In this document: in pieces, positions 6,408 to 12,685 of the stretch
How positions within the stretch are numbered: the stretch's first letter is position 1
How the letters are laid out: every line of letters begins with the position of its first letter
Source of the DNA: 70-18 sp041691815
GTDB taxonomy: Bacteria > Pseudomonadota > Alphaproteobacteria > Acetobacterales > Acetobacteraceae
NCBI GenBank assembly: GCA_041691815.1
Contig: JBEPTZ010000128.1
Span: 1 to 12,750 of the forward strand
Reading direction: 5' to 3'
DNA length: 12,750 nt
The notes under the pieces: generated by a model
The model's database searches: none
Seen by the model: only the letters and a program-made list of their open reading frames with translations
Told to the model about the DNA's origin: nothing
Translations under genes and position numbers: made by a program

Positions 6408-8647
6408 ACCGGGTCATGGCCTATTGCGACCGCTGGACGGCGGCACCGGGTGAAACCGTGCGGTTCATGGTCAGTTGCCTCGGCGGCACCGCGTACGACG
6501 CGCAAATCCTGCGCCTGAAGCAGCCGGATGCCGGGCCGCAGGCCACGCCGTTCGCGCCGGAGCCGGTGGACGCCGCCTGCAACGGCCGGCACCAAGGCCA
6601 CTACCAGCCGATCCCGATCGGCTCGTTCGCCGCGGTGCCGGCGCACCCTGCGCTCACCCCGCGCGGCAGCTTCACGCTGTCGGCGCATGTCTACCCGACC
6701 ACCCCGGCCAAGGGGCGGCAGCACATCATGGGCACCTGGTGCGAGGCGTCGCAGACCGGCTACGCGCTGGAAATCGACGCCGCCGGCCGGCTCGCCTTCC
6801 GCATCGGCGCCGGGCAGGTGGCAGTGGTAACCGGTGCCGCGCTCACCGCGCATCGCTGGTATCATGTGGCGGCCAGCTACGATGCCGCCACCGGCCGCAT
6901 CGCCCTGCATCAGGCGCCCGCCACCCGCCACGACTTCCACCCCGAGCAACCGGTGGAGGCCAGCGTGGCCGCCGGGTTCGCCCCGGCTGCCGGCGGCCCG
7001 CTGCTGTTCGCGGCGGCCAGCACCGGCCCCGCCGACGGCCCGTCGCCCTGGGGCGGCCTCGGCTTCGCGCTGCATTTCAACGGCCGCATCGACGCCCCAC
7101 GGTTGGCCGAAGGCGTGCTGGACGCCGCCGACCGGGCGCGTCTGGCCGCCACCCCGCTGGATGCCGCCCTGGCCGAGACGCTGGTCGCGGCCTGGGATTT
7201 CAGCCTGGACATTGCCGGCGAGGCGATCACCGATATCGGCCCGCGCCGGCTGCATGGCCAGATCGCGAACCTGCCGACGCGGGCGATGCGCGGCCATAAC
7301 TGGTCCGGCCAGGAGCTGAACTGGACCCGCGCGCCGCATGAATACGGCGCCATCCATTTCCACGACGACGACCTGCTCGACGCCTGCTGGACCCCCGGCT
7401 TCGAATTCACCGTGCCCGAGGGCCAGCGCTCCGGCGTCTACGCCGCCCGGGTCACCGCCGACGGCTTCGACTTCTGGGTGCCGTTCTTCGTCCGCCCGCC
7501 GCGCGGCACGGCGACCTCCACCGTCGCCTTCCTCGCCTCAACCGCCACCTACACCGCCTATCTCAACAATCGCGGCCGCTTCCTGTCGCTGGTCACCGAG
7601 CGCTACCAGGGCCGGGTGATGGTGATGGACGAGATCGACTCGCTGCTGATCGAGTTCCCCGAGATGGGCCTGGCCACCTACGACCGCCATTCCGACGGCA
7701 GCGGCGTCTGCCACTCAAGCCGCCACCGCCCGCTGCAGAATTTCCGCCCCACCGGCCGGCACTGGAACTTCAACCTCGACCTGTTCATCGTCGACTGGCT
7801 GGAGCATCTCGGCGGCGACTACGACGTGATCACCGAGGAAGACCTGCACACCGAAGGCCTGGCGCTCTTGGAGCCGTACCACGTGATCCTCACCGGCTCG
7901 CACCCGGAATACGACTCGCTCGACATGCTCGACGCCTTCGAAGCCTACCTGCGGCGCGGCGGAAGGCTGATGTACATGGGCGGCAACGGCTTCTACTGGC
8001 GCATCGCCCACCACCCGGCACGCGACGGGGTGATCGAGGTGCGCCGCGCCGAGGGCGGCGTGCGCGCCTGGGACACCCATCCCGGCGAGGCCTATATGAG
8101 CTTCAGCGGCGAATATGGCGGGTTGTGGCGCCGCAACGCCCGCGCCCCGCAGCGCCTGGTCGGCGTCGGCTTCATCAGCCAGGGCTTCGACCATTGCAGC
8201 TATTACCGCCGCACCGCCGACGCCGCCGACCCGCGGGTGGCCTGGATGTTCCAGGATGTCGAGGGCGAACTGATCGGCGATTTCGGCCTGCTGCAAGGCG
8301 GCGCCGCCGGCCTGGAGATCGACGCCGCCGATGCCCGCCTCGGCACCCCGCCGCACGCCCTGGTGGTGGCCAAGAGCGAGAACCACTCCAACACCTATGA
8401 GTTGGTGGCCGAGGAGGTACTGGTCCCGCACGGCGCCACCGACGCGGTGATCAACCCCGACATCCATGCCGACCTGACCTTCTTCGAAACGCCCGGCGGC
8501 GGCGCGGTATTCTCCACCGGCTCGATCGCCTGGTCCGGCTCGCTGGGCTGGCACGGGTTCGACAACAACGTGTTCCGCCTGAGCAGCAACGTGCTGGCCC
8601 GCTTCAACGACAAGACGCCGTTCCGGATGCCGGATTCGGAGGAATAG
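6404..8647 (+). CDS. N,N-dimethylformamidase-like large (beta) subunit, mononuclear iron amidohydrolase
   Basis: A 747-residue cytoplasmic enzyme of the DMFase beta-subunit family, which hydrolyses N-substituted formamides or amides using one ferric iron held by two tyrosines and a glutamate. I start it at the ATG of the ATGA overlap, with GAGGAG 11 bases upstream. Residues about 87-270 form a LamG/concanavalin-like jelly roll (RGSFTLSAHVYPT ... GYALEIDAAGRLAFRIG ... HRWYHVAASYD). The C-terminal half (375-740) is the glutamine-amidotransferase-like catalytic domain. Candidate iron ligands are Y383 or Y386 (TYTAYLNN), Y426 (ATYDRHSDGSGV) and E502 (GSHPEY). H500, N528 and E638 match Paracoccus H519, N547 and E657 with a constant offset of 19, as I remember that numbering. 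Length is close to the Paracoccus chain (about 760). Substrate is unknown; activity on DMF itself should not be assumed. Confidence 0.88.
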   Translation: MNRVMAYCDRWTAAPGETVRFMVSCLGGTAYDAQILRLKQPDAGPQATPFAPEPVDAACNGRHQGHYQPIPIGSFAAVPAHPALTPRGSFTLSAHVYPTTPAKGRQHIMGTWCEASQTGYALEIDAAGRLAFRIGAGQVAVVTGAALTAHRWYHVAASYDAATGRIALHQAPATRHDFHPEQPVEASVAAGFAPAAGGPLLFAAASTGPADGPSPWGGLGFALHFNGRIDAPRLAEGVLDAADRARLAATPLDAALAETLVAAWDFSLDIAGEAITDIGPRRLHGQIANLPTRAMRGHNWSGQELNWTRAPHEYGAIHFHDDDLLDACWTPGFEFTVPEGQRSGVYAARVTADGFDFWVPFFVRPPRGTATSTVAFLASTATYTAYLNNRGRFLSLVTERYQGRVMVMDEIDSLLIEFPEMGLATYDRHSDGSGVCHSSRHRPLQNFRPTGRHWNFNLDLFIVDWLEHLGGDYDVITEEDLHTEGLALLEPYHVILTGSHPEYDSLDMLDAFEAYLRRGGRLMYMGGNGFYWRIAHHPARDGVIEVRRAEGGVRAWDTHPGEAYMSFSGEYGGLWRRNARAPQRLVGVGFISQGFDHCSYYRRTADAADPRVAWMFQDVEGELIGDFGLLQGGAAGLEIDAADARLGTPPHALVVAKSENHSNTYELVAEEVLVPHGATDAVINPDIHADLTFFETPGGGAVFSTGSIAWSGSLGWHGFDNNVFRLSSNVLARFNDKTPFRMPDSEE

Positions 8648-8670
8648 GCCGAGCCCGCCGCCGCGACGGC

Positions 8671-8874
8671 TCAGCCGCCCTGGCCCGGCGTTGGACTCAT
8701 CGCCGCCACATGCCGCAGCGTCGCCGCCGCCTGCGCCATCGGGCCAGCGACGATCCCGCTAACCGCGTGGATCACCAGCAGGCTGATGCCGATTGATGCA
8801 ATGGTAACAATAACATACTCCAATAGCCGACCGCCCCGACCATCCTGGCCGGTCGCCCAACGCCGATCTCGCAT
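8671..8874 (-). CDS. Flp/Fap-like type IVb prepilin
   Basis: A 67-residue protein with a short basic leader (MRDRRWATGQDGRG), then GRLLEYVIVTIASIGISLLVIHAVSGIV. The Gly14|Gly15 junction followed by E19-Y20 and a single hydrophobic helix fits the Flp prepilin rule: cleavage after glycine, then glutamate and tyrosine at mature positions 5 and 6. The C-terminal tail (AAATLRHVAAMSPTPGQGG) is longer than in minimal Flp pilins. It would be cut by a TadV/CpaA-type peptidase and placed in the membrane. No strong ribosome site precedes the ATG, and no tad/cpa genes are nearby. It converges on the DMFase large subunit with only 23 bases between. No recognisable gene is seen in the A/T-richer 8875-9071. 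Confidence 0.6.
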   Translation of the reverse strand: MRDRRWATGQDGRGGRLLEYVIVTIASIGISLLVIHAVSGIVAGPMAQAAATLRHVAAMSPTPGQGG

Positions 8875-9071
8875 AAGGTCAGTCCAAAATCAAAATTGAC
8901 ACGGCCGGCACGCCCAACCCGGCTGCCCAAGGAGAGCGTCGCAACACTTAATAGCCAAGGATTTACGGAGAATTAACGATTCCGGCAAGAGCGAACGCCG
9001 CACAGAATCGTCTTTTGCGACATCTGCTACAAAATAACACAGTGTGGGACGCCTGGAATGACCGCGGCGGA

Positions 9072-9146
9072 TGGTGGGCGCGACAGGGATTGAACCTGTG
9101 ACCCCCTCCGTGTCAGGGAGGTGCTCTCCCGCTGAGCTACGCGCCC
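9072..9146 (-). tRNA. tRNA-Val (anticodon GAC)
   Basis: On the minus strand the molecule folds fully. The acceptor arms are GGGCGCG and CGCGCCC with an A discriminator and an encoded CCA. The D arm is GCTC-AGCGGGA-GAGC. The anticodon stem CCTCC/GGAGG carries loop CTGACAC, giving anticodon GAC. The T arm is ACAGG-TTCAATC-CCTGT. Length is 75 bases including CCA. It sits 55 bases past the metA stop on the same strand. Confidence 0.98.
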
Positions 9147-9168
9147 ATCCGTCTGCGGCGAGGCAGGG

Positions 9169-9197
9169 TTCGTAATCTGTCGCGCCGCCCGGTGCAA
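9169..9197 (-). promoter_or_regulatory. Possible tRNA-Val promoter
   Basis: On the minus strand TTGCAC (complement of 9192-9197) and TACGAA (complement of 9169-9174) are 17 bases apart and lie 22 bases or more upstream of the mature tRNA. Both hexamers match consensus only partly. If it is not real, the tRNA is probably read from the metA transcript, since no terminator separates them. Confidence 0.25.
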
Positions 9198-9201
9198 GCC
9201 C

Positions 9202-10134
9202 CTACGTCCGGCCGATCTGCGCCAGATCGAACGGCGTGGTCTGGTAGAGTTCGTTGATCCAGTTGCCGAACAGCAGATGGGCATGGCTGCGCCAGCGGTT
9301 CTCCGGCTGGCGCGAGGGGTCGTCGTTGGGGAAATAGTTATGCGGTATAGCGATCGGCCGGTCCGCCGCCCGGTCGCGGGCATATTCCTCACCCAGCGAG
9401 TTGGAATCATACTCGATGTGGTTGAACATATGCAGCGCCCGATGCTTCGGGTCGTCCAGCAGGCACAGCCCGGCGGCGTCGGACTCCATCAGCACCTTCA
9501 TGCCGCTGTCCGGCGGAATATCGCTGCGGCGCACCTCGGTCCAGCGCGACACCGGGATGGCGAAATCGTCGGAGAAGCCGCGCAGATAGGGCGAGGTGGG
9601 CGCCAGGTTGCGGTGGCGGTGCACGCCGAACACCTTGGCGGCCAGCGCGTGCTTTTCCATGCCATGAAAATGATACACCGCCGCCTGCGCGCCCCAGCAG
9701 ATATTGAACGAACTGTGCACGTTGGTCTGCGTCCAGTCGAACACCCGGCGCAGTTCGTCCCAGTAGGTCACCTGCTCGAACGGCAGCGTCTCCACCGGCG
9801 CCCCGGTGGTGATGAAGCCGTCGAACCGCTCGCCGCGCATCGCCTCCCAGTCATGATAGAACGAGATCATGTGCTCGCTCGGCGTGTTGCGCGCCACGTG
9901 GTTGGTCATCTTCACCAGCGTCAGTTCCACCTGCAACGGCGTGGCGCCGAGCAGCCGGGCGATCTGGGTCTCGGTGCGGATCTTGTTCGGCATCAGGTTC
10001 AGCAGCGCGATGCGCAGCGGGCGGATGTCCTGGCGGATGGCGTCGGTCTCGCGCAGCACCATCACCCCCTCGGCATCCAGGGCGGCGTGGGCGGGCAGGT
10101 CGTCGGGAATCTTGATCGGCATCGTGGTGTCCAT
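9202..10134 (-). CDS. metA: Homoserine O-acetyltransferase, MetA family
   Basis: This enzyme acylates homoserine, the first committed step of methionine synthesis, in the cytoplasm. It is a full-length MetA-fold protein (310 residues from the ATG at 10134, or 306 from MPIKIPDDLPA at 10122). Numbered from the second ATG, C142 (FNICWGAQAA), H235 and E237 (FNHIEYD) fall exactly on the MetA catalytic positions. Residue 111 is glutamate (TGAPVETLPFE), the hallmark of MetA proteins that use acetyl-CoA instead of succinyl-CoA. GGAGG sits ten bases before the first ATG and better supports that start, although the second matches family numbering. The gene follows the Gfo/Idh oxidoreductase by 60 bases, and the ribosome site lies inside a hairpin (10142-10161). 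No SAM riboswitch is recognisable. Confidence 0.97.
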   Translation of the reverse strand: MDTTMPIKIPDDLPAHAALDAEGVMVLRETDAIRQDIRPLRIALLNLMPNKIRTETQIARLLGATPLQVELTLVKMTNHVARNTPSEHMISFYHDWEAMRGERFDGFITTGAPVETLPFEQVTYWDELRRVFDWTQTNVHSSFNICWGAQAAVYHFHGMEKHALAAKVFGVHRHRNLAPTSPYLRGFSDDFAIPVSRWTEVRRSDIPPDSGMKVLMESDAAGLCLLDDPKHRALHMFNHIEYDSNSLGEEYARDRAADRPIAIPHNYFPNDDPSRQPENRWRSHAHLLFGNWINELYQTTPFDLAQIGRT

Positions 10135-10141
10135 AAAGCGC

Positions 10142-10161
10142 GGCCCTCCATATGGGGGGCC
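10142..10161 (-). promoter_or_regulatory. Hairpin covering the metA ribosome-binding site
   Basis: In the metA mRNA the arms GGCCCCCC and GGAGGGCC flank an AUAU loop, giving seven G-C pairs and one C-A mismatch. The 3' arm contains the GGAGG that should bind 16S rRNA, so the hairpin would hide it. It may set a low basal rate, depend on temperature or coupling, or be chance in GC-rich DNA. Confidence 0.45.
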
Positions 10162-10194
10162 GGGTCGGGTTCGGCCAGAATAATCCGGGTGAGG

Positions 10195-11238
10195 TCAGCG
10201 GGCGAGCGCCACCCAGCCGCCATCGCCGCGCAGGCTGGCGGCAATCGCCTCCAGCGCCCGCACGGTGTCGATGCTTTCGGCCTCGCTGGCGCCGTTCCAC
10301 TGCGCCGGCCCCTGACGCAGCATGCGGGAGAACGACTCCGCCTCGGCCAGGAAGCCGTCGCCGGCCGGCAGCATCTCGACCTCGAACGGCGCGGTGCCCG
10401 GCGCGCCACGCTTGATCCGCAGCGGCAGTTGCCCCTCGGCCGGGCCGTGATTGCCGAAGCTGGTCTCGATGATGCCGCGCTCGCCGATCACCACCGCATG
10501 ACGATGTGCGGCGGTGGCCAGGCTGGTGGTCAACTGGCCGATCGCACCGGAGGGGAACTCCAGGGTCGCCGCCACGGTCTGGTCCACCCCCGCCTTGGTG
10601 AACCGCCCGGCGGCCCGCACCCGGCTCGGCGCCTCGCCGACCGCGATGCGCAGCAGGCTCATCGCATAGGTGCCGGCGTCGAGCAGCGCGCCGCCGCCGA
10701 CCGCCGGGTCCAGCCGGATATTGCCAGGATTCACCAGCGGCTCGCCCTCGGGCGTGGCGATGCCGAAGCCGAACGCCGCGGTGGCGATCTGCACCCGGCC
10801 GATCGCCCCCTCGGCGAGCAGTTCGCGCAGCCGCAGGGTCTGCGGTTGCGACATATACGGGTAGGCCTCGGCCAGATGCAGCCCGGCGGTGCGGGCGGCG
10901 GCATAGGCGGCGCGGGCCTCGGCGCTGGTCAGCGTGAACGGCTTCTCGCACAGCACATGCTTGCCGGCCGCCAGCGCCCGCATGATCCATTCGGCATGCA
11001 GCGAATTGGGCAGCGGGATATACACCGCCTCGATCGCCGGGTCGGCCAGCAGCGCCTCATAGCTGGCCAGGCTGCGCGGAATGCCGCATTCGGCGGCGAA
11101 CGCGGCGGCCTTCGCGGCATCGCGGCTGGCCACCGCCTCCACCTTCAGCAGCGGCGAACCGGCGACGCCACGGCAGAACTGGCGGGCGATATTGGCGGCA
11201 CCGAGGATGCCGAAGCGGACGGGAGCGATGGCAGACAT
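10195..11238 (-). CDS. Gfo/Idh/MocA family oxidoreductase
   Basis: A 347-residue NAD(P)-dependent sugar or polyol dehydrogenase-type protein. The N-terminal Rossmann fold starts with RFGILGAANIARQF (residues 8-21). The family signature EKP is at 98-100, with K99 as the expected catalytic lysine. GGGALLDAGTY (181-191) is the conserved segment of the C-terminal sheet domain. No signal peptide is apparent, so it is probably cytoplasmic. GAGGA eight bases before the ATG supports the start. The D-xylose or glucose-fructose oxidoreductase branch is the nearest resemblance, but the substrate cannot be read. It lies 60 bases upstream of metA on the same strand, probably in one transcript though with no obvious pathway link, and diverges from the Flp pilin gene. 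Confidence 0.95.
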   Translation of the reverse strand: MSAIAPVRFGILGAANIARQFCRGVAGSPLLKVEAVASRDAAKAAAFAAECGIPRSLASYEALLADPAIEAVYIPLPNSLHAEWIMRALAAGKHVLCEKPFTLTSAEARAAYAAARTAGLHLAEAYPYMSQPQTLRLRELLAEGAIGRVQIATAAFGFGIATPEGEPLVNPGNIRLDPAVGGGALLDAGTYAMSLLRIAVGEAPSRVRAAGRFTKAGVDQTVAATLEFPSGAIGQLTTSLATAAHRHAVVIGERGIIETSFGNHGPAEGQLPLRIKRGAPGTAPFEVEMLPAGDGFLAEAESFSRMLRQGPAQWNGASEAESIDTVRALEAIAASLRGDGGWVALAR

Positions 11239-11347
11239 GGCGGTATCCTCGGAACAGAGGGATTAATCACTATGGCGGTGATGCGCCGACGCAAGGAAAT
11301 CTGCTAGCCTGCGCATGCCGCCGAGTGCCGATCCGTCGCGGAGTGCG

Positions 11348-11360
11348 ACAATGCCATTGT
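11348..11360. promoter_or_regulatory. Small dyad in the divergent region, possible operator
   Basis: ACAAT-GCC-ATTGT is a perfect 5-base dyad with a 3-base centre, lying between the Gfo/Idh gene and the pilin gene (11239-11425). It is short enough to be chance. I find no convincing -35/-10 pair in this 187-base region. Confidence 0.25.
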
Positions 11361-11374
11361 AGCCGCCCAGCGGC

Positions 11375-11413
11375 GCCCGATAAAGCAGCCCGATAGAGCA
11401 GCCCGATAGAGCA
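11375..11413 (+). repeat. Three tandem 13-base repeats before the Flp pilin gene
   Basis: GCCCGATAAAGCA, GCCCGATAGAGCA and GCCCGATAGAGCA follow one another without gaps; the first differs by one base. The last base of the third copy is the first base of the AGGAGG ribosome site at 11413-11418. The array therefore lies in the 5' leader of the pilin mRNA, and copy-number slippage could change the leader length. Confidence 0.85.
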
Positions 11414-11425
11414 GGAGGAGTCAGA

Positions 11426-11602
11426 GTGCCGATCCCGATCCTCCGCATCGCCGGGCAACTGGCGCATGAACGCACCGGCGTCACCGCGCTCGAATACGCG
11501 ATCATCATGGCGATCATGGTCGCGGTGGCCGCCACCGGGGCCAACAGCATGGGCACCGTCATCAGCGGCGCCTTCACGCGGATCATCACCGCGCTCAGCT
11601 AG
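11426..11602 (+). CDS. Flp/Fap family type IVb pilin, GTG start
   Basis: A 58-residue prepilin. Translation starts at GTG 11426, seven bases after a perfect AGGAGG. The leader is (M)PIPILRIAGQLAHERTG, 18 residues ending in glycine. The mature form begins VTALEYAIIMAIMVAVAATGANSMGTVISGAFTRIITALS: E and Y at positions 5 and 6, one hydrophobic helix, and the short tail normal for Flp pilins. Processing would be by a TadV/CpaA prepilin peptidase, and assembly by the Tad secretion machine. None of those genes is in the window, so this is an orphan copy or the edge of a scattered system. It lies 60 bases upstream of the D-carbamoylase gene on the same strand. Confidence 0.88.
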   Translation: MPIPILRIAGQLAHERTGVTALEYAIIMAIMVAVAATGANSMGTVISGAFTRIITALS

Positions 11603-11662
11603 CCGGCTTGGCCTCGCGGCGCGGCGATGGCACTCTGGGCGCATCGTCCACGGAGTGCCGCC

Positions 11663-12604
11663 ATGCCCCGCATCGTCACCGTCGGGATCGCCCAGATGGG
11701 CCCGATCGCCCGCAGCGAAAGCCGCCAGGACGTGGTGGCCCGGCTGCTGGGGCTGATGCAGGACGCGGCACGGATGGGCTGCGACCTGATCGTCTATACC
11801 GAGGCGGCGCTGACCGCCTTCTTCCCGCACTGGCTGATCGAGGACGAGGACGAACTCGACTCGTATTTCGAGCGGTCAATGCCCAACCCGGCGGTGCAGC
11901 CATTGTTCGACGCCGCCGCCAGGCTCGGCATCGGCTTCCACCTCGGCTATGCGGAACTGGATTTCGCCAGCGGCCGCAAGCGGCGGTTCAACACCTCGAT
12001 CCTGGTCGGCAAGGACGGTGCCGTCATCGGCAAATACCGCAAGATCCACCTGCCGGGCTACCAGGAGCCGCGCCCCGGCGAGCCGTTCCAGAACCTGGAA
12101 AAGCGCTATTTCGAAATCGGCGACCTCGGCTGGCCGGTCTGGCAGGCGTTCGGCGGGCGGATCGGCATGATGGTGTGCAACGACCGCCGCTGGCCGGAAG
12201 CCTACCGGGTGATGGGGCTGCAAGGCGTCGAGTTGATCGTGCTCGGCTACAACACCCCGGTGCACAACCCGGCGATGCCGCAGACCGACGATCTGGGCAA
12301 TTTCCATAACCAGCTGGTGATGCAGGCCGGCGCCTACCAGAACGGCAGCTTCGTCGCCGCCGCCGCCAAGGCCGGCGAGGAGGAGGGCGTCGACCAGATC
12401 GGCCAGTCCTGCATCATCGCTCCCTCCGGCGAACTGATGACGCAATGCACCACGCTGGGCGACGAGCTGCAGGTGGCGCGCTGCGATCTCGATCTGTGTA
12501 CCAGCTACAAAACCAGCATCTTCAACTTCGCGCAGCACCGCCGGCCGGAGCATTACCGCCTGATCGTCGAACGCACCGGCGCCGGCGACGTGCTCGGCGG
12601 TTGA
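11663..12604 (+). CDS. N-carbamoyl-D-amino acid amidohydrolase (D-carbamoylase), nitrilase superfamily
   Basis: A 313-residue cytoplasmic hydrolase converting N-carbamoyl-D-amino acids to D-amino acid, ammonia and CO2, the last step of hydantoin use. The start at 11663 has GGAG seven bases upstream and gives the family numbering. The Glu-Lys-Cys triad is complete: E47 (YTEAALTAFFP), K127 (KYRKIHLPG) and C172 (VCNDRRWPE). N173, R175 and R176, N197, H129 and H215 match the Agrobacterium enzyme, whose length and whole-chain pattern (AELGIGF-LGYAEL, RRFNTSIL, GYNTP-HNP-MPQ) it shares closely. One difference is N144 where the Agrobacterium enzyme has H144. The C-terminus carries about nine extra residues. 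No hydantoinase or racemase gene is nearby. Confidence 0.92.
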   Translation: MPRIVTVGIAQMGPIARSESRQDVVARLLGLMQDAARMGCDLIVYTEAALTAFFPHWLIEDEDELDSYFERSMPNPAVQPLFDAAARLGIGFHLGYAELDFASGRKRRFNTSILVGKDGAVIGKYRKIHLPGYQEPRPGEPFQNLEKRYFEIGDLGWPVWQAFGGRIGMMVCNDRRWPEAYRVMGLQGVELIVLGYNTPVHNPAMPQTDDLGNFHNQLVMQAGAYQNGSFVAAAAKAGEEEGVDQIGQSCIIAPSGELMTQCTTLGDELQVARCDLDLCTSYKTSIFNFAQHRRPEHYRLIVERTGAGDVLGG

Positions 12605-12608
12605 GGAT

Positions 12609-12630
12609 GTTCTTTTTTGCAAAAAAGAAC
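12609..12630. repeat. Perfect A/T-rich palindrome after the D-carbamoylase gene
   Basis: A perfect 22-base palindrome: GTTCTTTTTTG on one arm mirrored by CAAAAAAGAAC, starting four bases after the stop codon. It could form an A/T-rich hairpin acting as a two-way transcription end, and resembles the T/A-run tails I associate with acetic-acid-type bacteria. Confidence 0.7.
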
Positions 12631-12667
12631 CAAAAAACTTCTATCCGCCTTGCAACAGCGGAGGGGC

Positions 12668-12685
12668 GGAGACGCCGGAGTCTCC
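12668..12685. repeat. Second inverted repeat in the 3' tail
   Basis: GGAGAC and GTCTCC are perfect 6-base arms around GCCGGA, followed by AAAAA. The imperfect dyad GGATAAAAAGTTTTCC comes just after. Together with the palindrome at 12609 this makes 12605-12710 a structured intergenic element, probably repeated elsewhere in the genome. No gene is seen from 12605 to 12750. Confidence 0.5.

Noticed and set aside
7715..8554. A minus-strand frame inside the DMFase large subunit
   Set aside because: It is antisense to conserved catalytic-domain codons, with an Ala/Gly/Val-rich composition and no recognisable motif.
8648..8670. Terminator after the DMFase-like operon
   Set aside because: GAGCC and GGCTC arms exist around 8650-8674 but overlap the converging prepilin's end, are only five bases long and have no T-run.
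8940..8975. Sigma-54 promoter for the minus-strand prepilin
   Set aside because: TGGC and TTGC elements occur on the minus strand, but their GG-to-GC spacing is two bases too long.
9030..9071. Terminator after tRNA-Val
   Set aside because: The ACAC-T-GTGT dyad leaves no room for a hairpin loop, and no T-run of useful length follows.
10135..10194. SAM-II riboswitch before metA
   Set aside because: Only 60 bases separate metA from the previous gene, and the expected pseudoknot pattern is not visible; only a simple hairpin is present.
11271..11306. An 11-codon frame beginning ATGGCGGTGATG
   Set aside because: It is too short, has no ribosome site and lies in the divergent control region.
9277..11307. 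A very long plus-strand open frame opposite metA and the Gfo/Idh gene
   Set aside because: Its translation is low-complexity R/H/G/Q-rich with no domain. It is the mirror of two well-supported genes in GC-rich DNA, where antisense frames stay open.
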